NCBI RefSeq assembly: GCF_010994755.1
Contig: NZ_WHSB02000002.1
Coordinates: forward strand, 496,001-560,000
Source of the DNA: Shinella lacus
GTDB taxonomy: Bacteria; Pseudomonadota; Alphaproteobacteria; Rhizobiales; Rhizobiaceae
Length of the DNA stretch: 64,000 nucleotides
Direction: 5' to 3'
Each line of letters starts with the position of its first letter. The stretch's first letter is position 1. This document shows positions 25,134 through 33,413 of the stretch, one piece after another. Under the pieces are notes generated by a model. That model was not told the origin of the DNA. It saw only the letters and a list, made by a program, of their open reading frames with translations, and searched no databases. Both the position numbers and the translations under genes were made by a program.

Positions 25134-25989
25134 TCCCTCCGGGTATTTGATCGCGGCGATGGGTCGGCCTGCGCAGCGTGATCTTGACCGCCGATTTGCC
25201 GAAGAAATGATAACCCGAGCCGCCCTCTGCGATGACGGCGAGAAAGGCATCGGGATCGGTGACCTTGATGCCGCCGAGAATGTGACAGCCGCGCTCGAAG
25301 AAGGCGTCGGGGATCATCGTGACGGTCGGGCCGACGACGACGATGCGGGCCGACGGCTTTGCCAGGGCGATCAAATCGCCAAGGGTATCGTTCGCCAGCG
25401 TCGTGCCGGTGATGATCAGCACGTCCGCCTCGGGGACCACGTCCGGCGCCCTTTCGGCCTCCTTGAAATAGGGCATTTCGTGTGGCTTGAGGGTGGAAGG
25501 GTCCTTCTCCAGCACCCAGTGCCGTGCGCCGATGTTCCGCAGTTCGCGCAGGAACGGCACGAAGGCACCGACCACGACAACGGTCTCGTCCGCCCCAACC
25601 TCAGCGCCCGCAAAAGCGTCCAGCCCCTCGACGATCTCAAAACCCTGCGGCGTGCGGTTTTCATTGACGATCTGCGCCAGCGCATTGAGCGTGGCGATGC
25701 CGACGCTGCGCCTTATACCGACCTGTTCGACGGCCTCGTCGAGGAGGTCTGCGGCGCGGCGGCCGCGCAGCTTCCCCGGAAACGGCATCGCCATCGCGGA
25801 ACTGGGGCAGCAGACGGCCTCCGGCATGTCCTTGACCGGCGTGGCACAGGCCCCCGCATGCCCCGTCGACAGCTTCACGCCGGTGAAGAACAGCCCGATG
25901 GCGACACGCTCGATGGTTATATCGTCGAGCGCGGGACCGAGGCTGGCACGCACGATCTCGACCGTTCTCCTGAGGATGGCATTCGCCAT
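25111..25989 (-). CDS. DUF364 / putative heavy-metal chelation domain protein
   Basis: This 292-residue protein belongs to the DUF364 family, a two-domain fold with an enolase-N-like start and a Rossmann-like end that has been annotated as a heavy-metal chelation domain. Visible are TGVKLSTGHAGACATPVKDM near residue 40, a basic GKLRGRRAADLLDE stretch and the core VVVGAFVPFLRELR, then VLIITGTTLANDTLGDLIALA and VVGPTVTMIPDAFFERG. The ATG at 25989 has AGGAGG at 6 nt, so it is a confident start. It follows the ribose-type ABC permease by 96 bp on the same strand and may be the last gene of that operon. The C-terminal tail (residues after about 270) overlaps a hairpin. Function unknown. Confidence 0.85.
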   Translation of the reverse strand: MANAILRRTVEIVRASLGPALDDITIERVAIGLFFTGVKLSTGHAGACATPVKDMPEAVCCPSSAMAMPFPGKLRGRRAADLLDEAVEQVGIRRSVGIATLNALAQIVNENRTPQGFEIVEGLDAFAGAEVGADETVVVVGAFVPFLRELRNIGARHWVLEKDPSTLKPHEMPYFKEAERAPDVVPEADVLIITGTTLANDTLGDLIALAKPSARIVVVGPTVTMIPDAFFERGCHILGGIKVTDPDAFLAVIAEGGSGYHFFGKSAVKITLRRPTHRRDQIPGGTLQTEPV

Positions 25990-26085
25990 GCTGGCCTCCT
26001 GCATCGGACGGCCAAAAGTGAAGTTCGTCGCCGTCGTTATATCTCTGTATAACCAACGAAACCGGATAGGAACAGCGTCTAGGGC

Positions 26086-27072
26086 TTAGCGGCTCGCCGG
26101 TGCACGACCGTAAAGCAGCAGCATGAGGACGATCATCAGGCCGTAGATGATCTGACGCCCGGCTTCCGGCATCTGCATGACGGAGAGAATGGATTGCAGC
26201 AGCGTGATGAGGATGACGCCGGCGACGGTGCCGAGGTAGGTGCCTCGGCCGCCGAGGATCGAGGTTCCACCCAGCACAACCGCGGCAATGGCCGGCAGCA
26301 GGTAGGCGTCGCCCATGGATTGCGCGGCTTTCGAGGCGTAGCCTGCCAGCAGCACGCCGCCGAAGGCCGAAAGGCCGCCCGAGACGGCAAAGGCGATCAT
26401 GACGATGCGCCGGGTGTTGATGCCGGAGAGATAGGCCGCGCGCTCTCGATTGCCGATGCCGTAGACGGCGCGGCCGAAGCCGGTGCGTCCCAACACGAAG
26501 ACCATGGCCCCGCCGATCAGCGCCCAGATGAAGACGACGTTGGGGATGCCGGGGATGAGGCCGCCGGTGGCGAGATAACGCATGGCCGCTGTGGCGGAAT
26601 CCTGCGGCGAGAAGCCGCCGGTATAGACCACCATTACACCCTGCGCGACGGCGTTGGTGGCGAGCGTCACGATCATCGAGGGGATGCGCAGATAGGCGAC
26701 CCCAATGCCGTTGACGACGCCGATGGCGACGCCGCAGAGAATCCCGAACGGAATGGCGAGCGCCACGCCGAAGGGACCGTAGGCGGCAGCGGCGCAGGCC
26801 ATCATCGCGCCCGTCGCCACGGCCCAGGGCACGGAAAGGTCGATCTGCCCGAGCAGGATGACGAGCATCATGCCCGTGGCGATGACGCCAAGGAACGACG
26901 CCACCTTCAACTGCTGCAGGAGATAATCCGGCGACAGGAAGTTGCGGGAGTACAGGCTGCCCAGCACAAGAAGCAGGATGATGCAGCCAAAGGCCGTCAG
27001 GACCGCCGGATCGAAGCGGTGGATAAAGCCCGGCTTGCGCCCCGTTGCACGCGTCATTGCCGTCTCGCTCAC
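26086..27072 (-). CDS. Ribose-type (CUT2) ABC transporter permease, second copy
   Basis: The 328-residue permease of the RbsC/XylH type has about ten hydrophobic segments, with VILLGQIDLSVPWAVATGAMMA (the GQIDLSV motif near residue 80) and NPERAAYLSGINTRRIVM-like coupling loop at GNRERAAYLSGINTRRI. I place the start at GTG 27072, which overlaps the previous stop (GTGA) and has GGAG 8 nt upstream; ATG 27057 is an alternative. With the other permease it should form a heterodimeric channel for a sugar or related small molecule. Confidence 0.92.
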   Translation of the reverse strand: MSETAMTRATGRKPGFIHRFDPAVLTAFGCIILLLVLGSLYSRNFLSPDYLLQQLKVASFLGVIATGMMLVILLGQIDLSVPWAVATGAMMACAAAAYGPFGVALAIPFGILCGVAIGVVNGIGVAYLRIPSMIVTLATNAVAQGVMVVYTGGFSPQDSATAAMRYLATGGLIPGIPNVVFIWALIGGAMVFVLGRTGFGRAVYGIGNRERAAYLSGINTRRIVMIAFAVSGGLSAFGGVLLAGYASKAAQSMGDAYLLPAIAAVVLGGTSILGGRGTYLGTVAGVILITLLQSILSVMQMPEAGRQIIYGLMIVLMLLLYGRAPASR

Positions 27073-28049
27073 AGGAACCACTCCAACCGATTGCGCACCC
27101 GGAACAGCGCGAAAGCCCCGAGGCTGACCGCCGCAAGCAGGATGAGGCCCTGGAACAGCGGTTGCCAGAGCGGATCGAGATCGAACACGAACAGCAGGTC
27201 GCCGATCGTGCGGAACGCCAGCGCGCCGAAGACGGCGCCGATCGCGCTGCCCTTACCGCCGAACAGCGACACGCCGCCCAGCACCACGGCCGCAATCGAA
27301 AACAGCGTATAGGCGTTGCCGCTCGCATAGGCCGCATCGCCGGTATAGGTGAAGAAGGTGAGGAACAGCCCGCCGATGGCCGCCACGAAGCCCGCGAGCG
27401 TATAGGCGAGGAACTTGCCACGCCGGATCGGCATGCCGGACATGTAGGCCGCGGTTTCGGAAGAGCCGGCGGCATAGGCGGCGCGGCCATATACCGACCG
27501 GCTGAACGGCACCCAGACCAGCACGACCACCGCCGCAAGCGCGACGAGGCTTGCCGGAACGCTGCCGAAGATCCGCCCCGTCAGGGCGTCTGCGAGGTCT
27601 TCGTTGACGGAGCCGCCGGGGAACGGCCGCAGCAACAGCGCAATGCCGAAATAGACGGCGCCTGTCGCGATCGTCGCGACGATGGGCTGGAGCCTGCCGT
27701 AGATGACGATGGCGCCGTTGATCGCTCCGCAGAGCGCGCCGACGGCCAGCACGACGACGACGCCGAAGGCCGTTTCCAGCGGCGTGCCGACCACCAGCCA
27801 GGAGGCCAGGCAATTGGTGAGCAGGAAGATCATGCCGATCGACAGGTCGATGCCGGCGGTGATGACCACCAGCGTCTGCGCCATGGCGATAAAGGCGAGG
27901 AGCACGCCCTTGTTGGCCGCGGTCTGCACGACATTGGCCGTGAAACCCGCCGGGTGGTTCGCCGTGTAGATGACGAACATCACCACGAAAATCGTCAGCG
28001 CCGTCAGCGTACCGCGTTGCTCGGCGAGCCGGTATTGCCAGTCCTTCAT
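27069..28049 (-). CDS. Ribose-type (CUT2) ABC transporter permease, first copy
   Basis: The 326-residue RbsC-type permease shows about ten membrane segments and the family motif VVITAGIDLSIGMIFLLTNCLASW. The cytoplasmic coupling region reads AAYAAGSSETAAYMSGMPIRRGKF. The ATG at 28049 overlaps the ATPase stop by 4 bp (ATGA). This gene and the one downstream are paralogous and together encode the channel, a common arrangement in two-permease CUT2 importers. Confidence 0.93.
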   Translation of the reverse strand: MKDWQYRLAEQRGTLTALTIFVVMFVIYTANHPAGFTANVVQTAANKGVLLAFIAMAQTLVVITAGIDLSIGMIFLLTNCLASWLVVGTPLETAFGVVVVLAVGALCGAINGAIVIYGRLQPIVATIATGAVYFGIALLLRPFPGGSVNEDLADALTGRIFGSVPASLVALAAVVVLVWVPFSRSVYGRAAYAAGSSETAAYMSGMPIRRGKFLAYTLAGFVAAIGGLFLTFFTYTGDAAYASGNAYTLFSIAAVVLGGVSLFGGKGSAIGAVFGALAFRTIGDLLFVFDLDPLWQPLFQGLILLAAVSLGAFALFRVRNRLEWFL

Positions 28050-29587
28050 GACGCGGCCCCCTCGTGCATGCTCTCGACGGAGCGGATGTTAAGCGCGCTG
28101 GCGATCAGGGCATGTTCGGTTATCTCCGCCCCCACCAGCTCCCGTTTCACGGCCCCGTCATAGAGCACGAGGACCCGGTCGCAGCAGCCGATGAGTTCGG
28201 CATAGTCCGTCGAATAGAACAGGATCGCCGCGCCCTCGTCCGCCAGCCGGCGCAGGAGCTGGTAGATCTCCTGCTTGGTCCCGACATCGATGCCGCGCGT
28301 CGGATCGTTGAGCAGGATGGTGCGCGGCTGGCGCATCAGCCATTTCGCGATGACGACCTTCTGCTGGTTGCCGCCGGAAAGCGCGCCGACCGGCGCATCG
28401 ATGCTGCCGGCCTTGATGGCGAGCAGCGTCATCATGCGATCGATGAAATCCTGCTCCTTCGCGCTGTCGATGATGCCGCCGCGGGTCAAGCGATCGAGGG
28501 AGGCGAAGGAAAGGTTGTCGCGCACCGTCATCGGCAGCATCAGCCCCTCGGTCTTGCGGTCTTCCGGGATAAGCGCCATGCCGATGCCCTGCGCGCGGGC
28601 CTGCGCCGGGCTGCCGATGCCGACCGGCTTGCCGTCCACATGCACCGTGCCGCGCAGCCCGCGCAGCACGCCGAACAGCGCCAGCAGCAGGTCGCGCTGC
28701 CCCTGCCCGTCCAGCCCGCCGAGGCCGAGGATTTCACCGGCATGCAGGGAAAAGGAAATGTCCTGAAGACGGTCCGTCCAGGAAAGATTGCGCGCTTCGA
28801 GGACAGGCACCCCCTGCAGGGCGCGCTCCGGCTTCGGCGGATAGACGCTGTGATATTCGCGACCGATCATCATCTCGATGACCTCCTCGTCGCTCTTCGA
28901 GCCCGCCGGATAGCTCGCGACCTTGCTGCCGTTGCGAAAGACCGTGCAGTCATCAGCCAGTTCTGCGATCTCGTTCATGCGGTGCGAGATATAGAGCAGC
29001 GCCAGCCCTTCCGCGCGCAGGCGCTTCAGCACCGCGAAGACCTTCGACACGTCGGCCGCCGTCAGCGCCGAGGTTGCCTCGTCGAGGATGAGGATGCGCG
29101 GCTTGCGCGCAAGCGCCTTGGCGATCTCCACCATCTGCCGGCGAGACAGCGGCAGGTCCTTGACCAGCGAGAGAGGATGGATGTCGGCGGCACCCGCGCG
29201 CGCCAGCGCTTCTTCCGCCAGGCGCCGCTGCGCCTTGCGGTCGATCATGCCGAAGCGCGTCGGCGGATTGGAGATGATGATATTGTCGGCGACGCTCAGT
29301 TCCGGAATCAGCGAGAGTTCCTGGAAGACGCACACGATGCCGGCATCATTCGCCGCCGCCGGCGAGGCGAAATCCACCGCCCGGCCGTCGAGCATCATCT
29401 GCCCCTCGTCCGGCGCCACCACGCCCGCCATGATCTTGATCAGCGTCGATTTTCCCGCGCCGTTCTCGCCCAGGATGGCATGGATCGCCCCTGCCCTTAC
29501 CGACAGGTCGGCCTTTTCAAGCGCCCGGACGCCGCCATAGCGTTTCGATATGCCTTCCATGCGAAAGAGCGGTGCGGCACTTTCCAT
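28046..29587 (-). CDS. Ribose-type ABC transporter ATP-binding protein (RbsA-like, two domains)
   Basis: The 513-residue protein has the RbsA/CUT2 tandem architecture. Domain 1 carries Walker A GENGAGKST near residue 40, signature LSRRQMVEIAKAL and Walker B ILILDEATSAL. Domain 2 has the degenerate site typical of this family, GLGGLDGQGQRDL in the Walker A position, and signature LSGGNQQKVVIAKWL with Walker B TILLNDPTRGIDVG. The ATG at 29587 has GGGGAGAG upstream; the frame is open to 29872 but that is not coding. A hairpin lies in the 70-bp gap to the binding-protein gene upstream. Confidence 0.95.
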   Translation of the reverse strand: MESAAPLFRMEGISKRYGGVRALEKADLSVRAGAIHAILGENGAGKSTLIKIMAGVVAPDEGQMMLDGRAVDFASPAAANDAGIVCVFQELSLIPELSVADNIIISNPPTRFGMIDRKAQRRLAEEALARAGAADIHPLSLVKDLPLSRRQMVEIAKALARKPRILILDEATSALTAADVSKVFAVLKRLRAEGLALLYISHRMNEIAELADDCTVFRNGSKVASYPAGSKSDEEVIEMMIGREYHSVYPPKPERALQGVPVLEARNLSWTDRLQDISFSLHAGEILGLGGLDGQGQRDLLLALFGVLRGLRGTVHVDGKPVGIGSPAQARAQGIGMALIPEDRKTEGLMLPMTVRDNLSFASLDRLTRGGIIDSAKEQDFIDRMMTLLAIKAGSIDAPVGALSGGNQQKVVIAKWLMRQPRTILLNDPTRGIDVGTKQEIYQLLRRLADEGAAILFYSTDYAELIGCCDRVLVLYDGAVKRELVGAEITEHALIASALNIRSVESMHEGAAS

Positions 29588-29617
29588 TACTCTCCCCGAA
29601 AACCGTTTTGCCGAAGG

Positions 29618-29643
29618 GGGCATCGCGCGATTGCGCGATGCCC
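29618..29643. repeat. Intercistronic stem-loop between binding-protein and ATPase genes
   Basis: Arms GGGCATCGCGC (29618-29628) and GCGCGATGCCC (29633-29643) form a perfect 11-bp stem with a 4-nt loop. No U-run follows. This position, just after a highly expressed periplasmic binding-protein gene, is where transcript-stabilising hairpins typically raise binding-protein levels above those of the membrane parts. Confidence 0.7.
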
Positions 29644-29657
29644 GATCTTGCCAAGGC

Positions 29658-30782
29658 CTACTGGTTTTCCTTGCTCTGCCCCATGATCTCCTGCGCGGTG
29701 AAGTTGATGCCGCAGCTCGGGAAGGCATTGCCGACGAAGAAGTTGTCGGATTCGGCCGGGAAGTAGTCCTGCCCGTCCTTGAAGTCCGGATCGGACGTGA
29801 TGGCCAGCGGCAGCTTGACCTCCTGCGGCACGACCTGGCCTTCGAGTGCTGCGATCGCGGTCTTGATCGCAACCGCGACCTGGGCCGGACCGGAGCCCGC
29901 AGAAGTGCATTTCAGCCCTTCGGCAGCAAACTTGGCGCAGAACTTGCGGAAACCATTCTCCGTTTCGCCGCCAAAAGGCACGAAGGGATGTTTGGCATCG
30001 ATCATCGCCTGCACGATGCCGGTATCGCCGCCCTGGCCGGTAATGCCGTCGAACGGGCCGCTGGTCGCGATCGCGTCCGCCGTCACCTTCTGGGCCACGC
30101 CGTCGTCCCACTTGCCCATGACCTCGGTGACATCGAAGGTCTTGCCCGATGCCTTGAGCTTTTCATGAATGCCCTCGTGCCGGTCGGTATCGACCGACGT
30201 GCCGGCGACGCCGCGCACCTCCAGCACCTTGCCGCCTTCCGGCAGGTGCTTGACCAGCCAGTCGCCCCACAGTTCGCCCAAGCCCTTCTGGTCGACGTTG
30301 ACGTTGATGGCGTCCTCGGTGTCCAGGATATTGTCGAAGGCGACCAGCACGACGCCGGCTTCCTTCGCCCGCTTGATGACGGGCGCAAACGCGGTCGGGT
30401 TCTGGGCGTTGACGACGATGGCATCGTAGCCGGAATCGATGAAGTTGTTGATCGCCGAGATCTGGGCGGGCACGTCCTCGCCCGTCGAGACGACCTTGAA
30501 CTCCTTCAGCTTGGCCGCGACGTCGGATTGCGCGGCATAGGCCTTGGCGGTCTGCACCATCTGGATGCGCCAGGTGTTGGCGATGTAGCCGTTGGCCAAG
30601 GCTATGCGATAAGGCCCATCCTTCTTCGGAAATTTGAGAAACTTGGTCTCCGCGGACCAGGGTGCAAAACACTCCGGCTCGGCGGACGGTCCCGTAACGA
30701 TCTCGGGCTCGGCATAGGCCGCGGATCCGAGCATCAGGAATGCAGTAGCGGCAACGATGCCGCCAGCGAGTGACTTCACCAT
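29658..30782 (-). CDS. Ribose-type ABC transporter periplasmic binding protein
   Basis: The 374-residue protein has a Sec signal peptide (MVKSLAGGIVAATAFLMLGSAAYA) and a two-lobed periplasmic-binding fold of the RbsB type, with IALANGYIANTWRIQMVQ at the start of lobe 1, NNFIDSGYDAIVVNAQNPTAF and VDQKGLGELWGDWLVKH. The C-terminal part (DGITGQGGDTGIVQAMIDA) is typical of sugar binders. The mature N-terminus carries a longer leader than RbsB, PEIVTGPSAEPECF, with a Cys. The ATG at 30782 has GGGAGG upstream. It is the first gene of the operon binding protein, ATPase, permease, permease, DUF364. The ligand is probably a sugar, sugar acid or lactone, given the divergent SMP-30 lactonase. Confidence 0.93.
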   Translation of the reverse strand: MVKSLAGGIVAATAFLMLGSAAYAEPEIVTGPSAEPECFAPWSAETKFLKFPKKDGPYRIALANGYIANTWRIQMVQTAKAYAAQSDVAAKLKEFKVVSTGEDVPAQISAINNFIDSGYDAIVVNAQNPTAFAPVIKRAKEAGVVLVAFDNILDTEDAINVNVDQKGLGELWGDWLVKHLPEGGKVLEVRGVAGTSVDTDRHEGIHEKLKASGKTFDVTEVMGKWDDGVAQKVTADAIATSGPFDGITGQGGDTGIVQAMIDAKHPFVPFGGETENGFRKFCAKFAAEGLKCTSAGSGPAQVAVAIKTAIAALEGQVVPQEVKLPLAITSDPDFKDGQDYFPAESDNFFVGNAFPSCGINFTAQEIMGQSKENQ

Positions 30783-30935
30783 CGACTTTTCCTCCCTTTT
30801 GGCGCGCACCTTTTTCGGCCGTCGGTCCGAAGGCGGAAACAGCACGAATAGCACCGGCATCGGCACGCTGGATGCCCGGCTCAACCCTTGACGAAGCGTC
30901 CTGGTTCTCCTCCCGAAAACGCCGCCGTCCTCCAT

Positions 30936-30953
30936 TTGGTTAGCGCTACCATG
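30936..30953. promoter_or_regulatory. LacI/GalR-type operator, imperfect
   Basis: The core TAGCGCTA (30941-30948) is a perfect palindrome with the central CG usual for LacI/GalR family operators. Over the 18-bp window it matches the site at 31062-31079 at 13 positions. It lies about 160 bp before the binding-protein start. The LacI gene at 32342 is the obvious candidate regulator. Confidence 0.65.
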
Positions 30954-31061
30954 ATAAATTGTAAAGGAATTTTTGTGGGTCGAAAAGCGTGGCATATCGG
31001 CCATTATCAGTGAATATTCGCATTCAAATAGCGTAGGCGCAAAAAAGCTATTCACTTCCCA

Positions 31062-31079
31062 TATGATAGCGCTATCATA
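31062..31079. promoter_or_regulatory. LacI/GalR-type operator, perfect 18-bp palindrome
   Basis: TATGATAGC followed by GCTATCATA is a perfect 18-bp palindrome, 21 bp before the SMP-30 ATG and just ahead of its ribosome site. A repressor bound here would block transcription of the SMP-30, tautomerase and LacI genes. Confidence 0.8.
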
Positions 31080-31100
31080 AATCGATGAGGGGGAGATACC

Positions 31101-32012
31101 ATGTCTGACGATTTCGAAATTCTGGACCGGCGCTTCGTCCGTCTGGTCAATCACAGCGCCCGGGTGGAGCAGCTGCACACGGGATGCCGCTGGGCCGAAG
31201 GCCCGGCCTACTTTGCCGCCGGGCGCTATGTCGTCTGGTCGGACATCCCCAACGACCGGATGCTGCGCTACGACGAGACGGACGGCCATGTCAGCGTCTT
31301 CCGCCAGCCGTCGAACTTCTCCAACGGCAACACCACGGACCGGCAAGGCCGGCTGTTGACCTGCGAGCACGGCGGGCGGCGCGTGAGCCGCACGGAGCAC
31401 GACGGCAGCATCACCACGATCGCCGAACGCTGGAACGGCAAGCGGCTGAACTCGCCGAACGACGTGGTCGTGCGCTCGGACGGCTCCATCTGGTTCACCG
31501 ATCCCGCCTACGGCATCGAGACCGATTATGAAGGCCACAAGGCCGAAAGCGAGATCGGCGCCTGCCACGTCTACCGCGTCGACCCGGCGACCTGCGAGGT
31601 CGCCGCGGTCATCACCGACATGGTGCGGCCGAACGGCCTTGCCTTCTCGCTCGACGAAAAACAGCTCTACGTCGTCGATACCGGCCGCACGCACGGCCCG
31701 GAAAACCCCGCGCATATGCGCGTCTTCGACGTCGACGCCGCAGGCAAAATTTCGGGCGGGCGCGTCTTTGCCGATTGCACCGTCGGCCTGTTCGACGGCT
31801 TCCGGCTGGATGACGAAGGCCGGATCTGGACCAGCGCCCGCGACGGCATCCATTGCTACCACCCCGACGGCACGCTGATCGGCAAGGTGCGAATTCCCGA
31901 AATCACCGCCAACTGCGTCTTCGGCGGACCCAAGCGCAACATCCTCTACATCTGCGCGACCAGTTCGCTCTATGCGGTGCGGCTCATGGTCAACGGTGCA
32001 AAACTCTATTGA
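31101..32012 (+). CDS. SMP-30/gluconolactonase family protein
   Basis: The 303-residue beta-propeller protein belongs to the SMP-30/gluconolactonase/LRE-like family, metal-dependent lactonases that open sugar lactones. The metal ligands of the family fit the motifs CRWAEGPAY (Glu), NSPNDVVVRSDGSIWFTDPAYG (Asn), RPNGLAFSLDEKQLYVVDTG (Asn) and LFDGFRLDDEGRIW (Asp). Start ATG 31101 has GAGGGGGAGA upstream. It is divergent from a ribose-type ABC operon and followed after 15 bp by the tautomerase-like gene, then LacI. It may open an aldonolactone formed from the imported sugar. The exact lactone is unknown. Confidence 0.92.
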   Translation: MSDDFEILDRRFVRLVNHSARVEQLHTGCRWAEGPAYFAAGRYVVWSDIPNDRMLRYDETDGHVSVFRQPSNFSNGNTTDRQGRLLTCEHGGRRVSRTEHDGSITTIAERWNGKRLNSPNDVVVRSDGSIWFTDPAYGIETDYEGHKAESEIGACHVYRVDPATCEVAAVITDMVRPNGLAFSLDEKQLYVVDTGRTHGPENPAHMRVFDVDAAGKISGGRVFADCTVGLFDGFRLDDEGRIWTSARDGIHCYHPDGTLIGKVRIPEITANCVFGGPKRNILYICATSSLYAVRLMVNGAKLY

Positions 32013-32027
32013 GGCGGGAGGCCCGCA

Positions 32028-32237
32028 ATGCCATTTGTGCGCATCACCATCGTGCGCGAGACCCTCGCGGACGATCCTTCAGGCAGGAAAGCTGCGATCA
32101 GCAGCAAGGTCGCGGCGGCGATTGCCGAGGCAACCGGGCTTCCCGAGCGCGAAATCTCCATCGTCTTCGATGAGGTCGACGCCAGGAACTGGTATGTCGG
32201 CAGCACGGATGTCGAGACCCTGCGTTTCCGAAGTTAG
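32028..32237 (+). CDS. 4-oxalocrotonate tautomerase-like protein
   Basis: The 69-residue protein has the tautomerase fold signature: Met removed to expose Pro2 (MPFVRITIVR), then the KAAISSKVAAAIAEATGLPEREISIVFDEV helix-strand pattern and the WYVG region. Pro2 is the catalytic base of the family. The start has GGGAGG upstream. It lies 15 bp after the SMP-30 gene and 104 bp before the LacI gene, forming a small operon. The family also includes cis-3-chloroacrylic acid dehalogenase and other enzymes, so the exact reaction is open. Confidence 0.85.
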   Translation: MPFVRITIVRETLADDPSGRKAAISSKVAAAIAEATGLPEREISIVFDEVDARNWYVGSTDVETLRFRS

Positions 32238-32341
32238 AGCCGTCAATGCGCAGCGGATTTTTGTTCGGAATGGCGCAGAAACAAAGAGATAGAGCACTTT
32301 TCTAATCCTGTTTCACCGGGAGTGCTCTGGCAGGAGCCGAC

Positions 32342-33397
32342 GTGGCAGACGACATCATCTCCAAGGACCGGGGCCGCAGGGCAAGCCGACGCGGCAGCGG
32401 CCGGCCGACCATCGCCGACGTCGCCAAGCTCGCCGGCGTCGCCGCGATCACGGTGTCGCGCGCGCTGCGCGATCCGTCGCTCGTCTCTGCCGAACTGCGC
32501 GCCCAGATCGACACGGCGGTCGTGCAGCTCGGCTATGCGCCCGATCCCAACGCCCGCGCGCTCGCCTCCTCGCGGGCCGACGTGATCGGCGTTCTCGTGC
32601 CGTCGCTGACCAACATCGTCTTCGCCGACACGGTACGCGGCATATATGACGAGCTCGGCGAAAGCCCCCTGCAGATCCAGATGGGCAACACCCACTATTC
32701 TCCCCGGGAAGAGGAACGCCTCGTCCGCATGTTCCTCAGCCAGCGGCCATCGGCGCTGATCGTGTCGGGCATCGACCAGACGCAGACGACGCGAAAGCTG
32801 CTGGAAACCGCCGGCTGCCCTGTCGTGCAGATCATGGAACATGGCGACGATCCGGTCGACATGCTGATCGGCTTTTCCCATTTCGAGGGCGGCAAGATGG
32901 CGACCAACCATCTGCTGGAGGCCGGCTATCGCCGCATCGGCTTCATCGGCGCCCGCATGGACCCGCGCTCGCAACGCCGCCTCGCCGGTTATCGCTGGTC
33001 GCTGGAGGAAGCGCAGCTCTTCGACCCCAGGCTGGTCACCACGACACTGACCCCGTCGAGCGTGTCGCTGGGCGGGCAGTTGCTGGCCGATACGCTGGCC
33101 AAGGCCCACGACCTCGACGCCGTCTTTTGCAACAACGACGACCTGGCGATGGGCGTGCTGTTCGAATGCCAGAGGGCGGCGATCGCCGTGCCGCACCGCA
33201 TGGGCATCTGCGGCTTCAACGACCTCGACATGATGCGCGTCGCCTATCCGCCGCTGACCAGCGTGCGCACCCCCCGCTACGAGATCGGTCGGCGCTCCGT
33301 CCAGATGGTACTCGACCGCCTGGCAAACCGCCCGGTTTCCCCTTCGATCATCGACCTCGGCTTCGAACTCCAGGCGCGCGAAAGCACGATGCGGTGA
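32342..33397 (+). CDS. LacI-family transcriptional regulator
   Basis: The 351-residue protein has a LacI helix-turn-helix (TIADVAKLAGVAAITVSRALRDPSLVS near residues 23-50) and a periplasmic-binding-like effector domain, similar in layout to GntR-type gluconate repressors. It starts at GTG 32342 with AGGAG at about 5 nt. Two palindromes with LacI-type central CG lie in the divergent region 30783-31100 upstream of its operon, making it the likely repressor of both the ABC importer and the SMP-30-tautomerase-LacI operon, with a sugar acid or lactone as inducer. Confidence 0.93.
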   Translation: MADDIISKDRGRRASRRGSGRPTIADVAKLAGVAAITVSRALRDPSLVSAELRAQIDTAVVQLGYAPDPNARALASSRADVIGVLVPSLTNIVFADTVRGIYDELGESPLQIQMGNTHYSPREEERLVRMFLSQRPSALIVSGIDQTQTTRKLLETAGCPVVQIMEHGDDPVDMLIGFSHFEGGKMATNHLLEAGYRRIGFIGARMDPRSQRRLAGYRWSLEEAQLFDPRLVTTTLTPSSVSLGGQLLADTLAKAHDLDAVFCNNDDLAMGVLFECQRAAIAVPHRMGICGFNDLDMMRVAYPPLTSVRTPRYEIGRRSVQMVLDRLANRPVSPSIIDLGFELQARESTMR

Positions 33398-33413
33398 GAC
33401 AGTTGGTCGGCAA

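Larger units (their letters stand above)
30783..31100. promoter_or_regulatory. 318-bp divergent promoter region with two LacI-type operators
   Basis: It separates the binding-protein gene (minus) from the SMP-30 gene (plus). It is AT-rich in the half next to the plus gene. Two inverted repeats with a central CG lie 126 bp apart (centres 30944.5 and 31070.5), close to 12 helical turns, and are listed separately. I see no open frame in the gap that I would call a gene. Confidence 0.65.
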
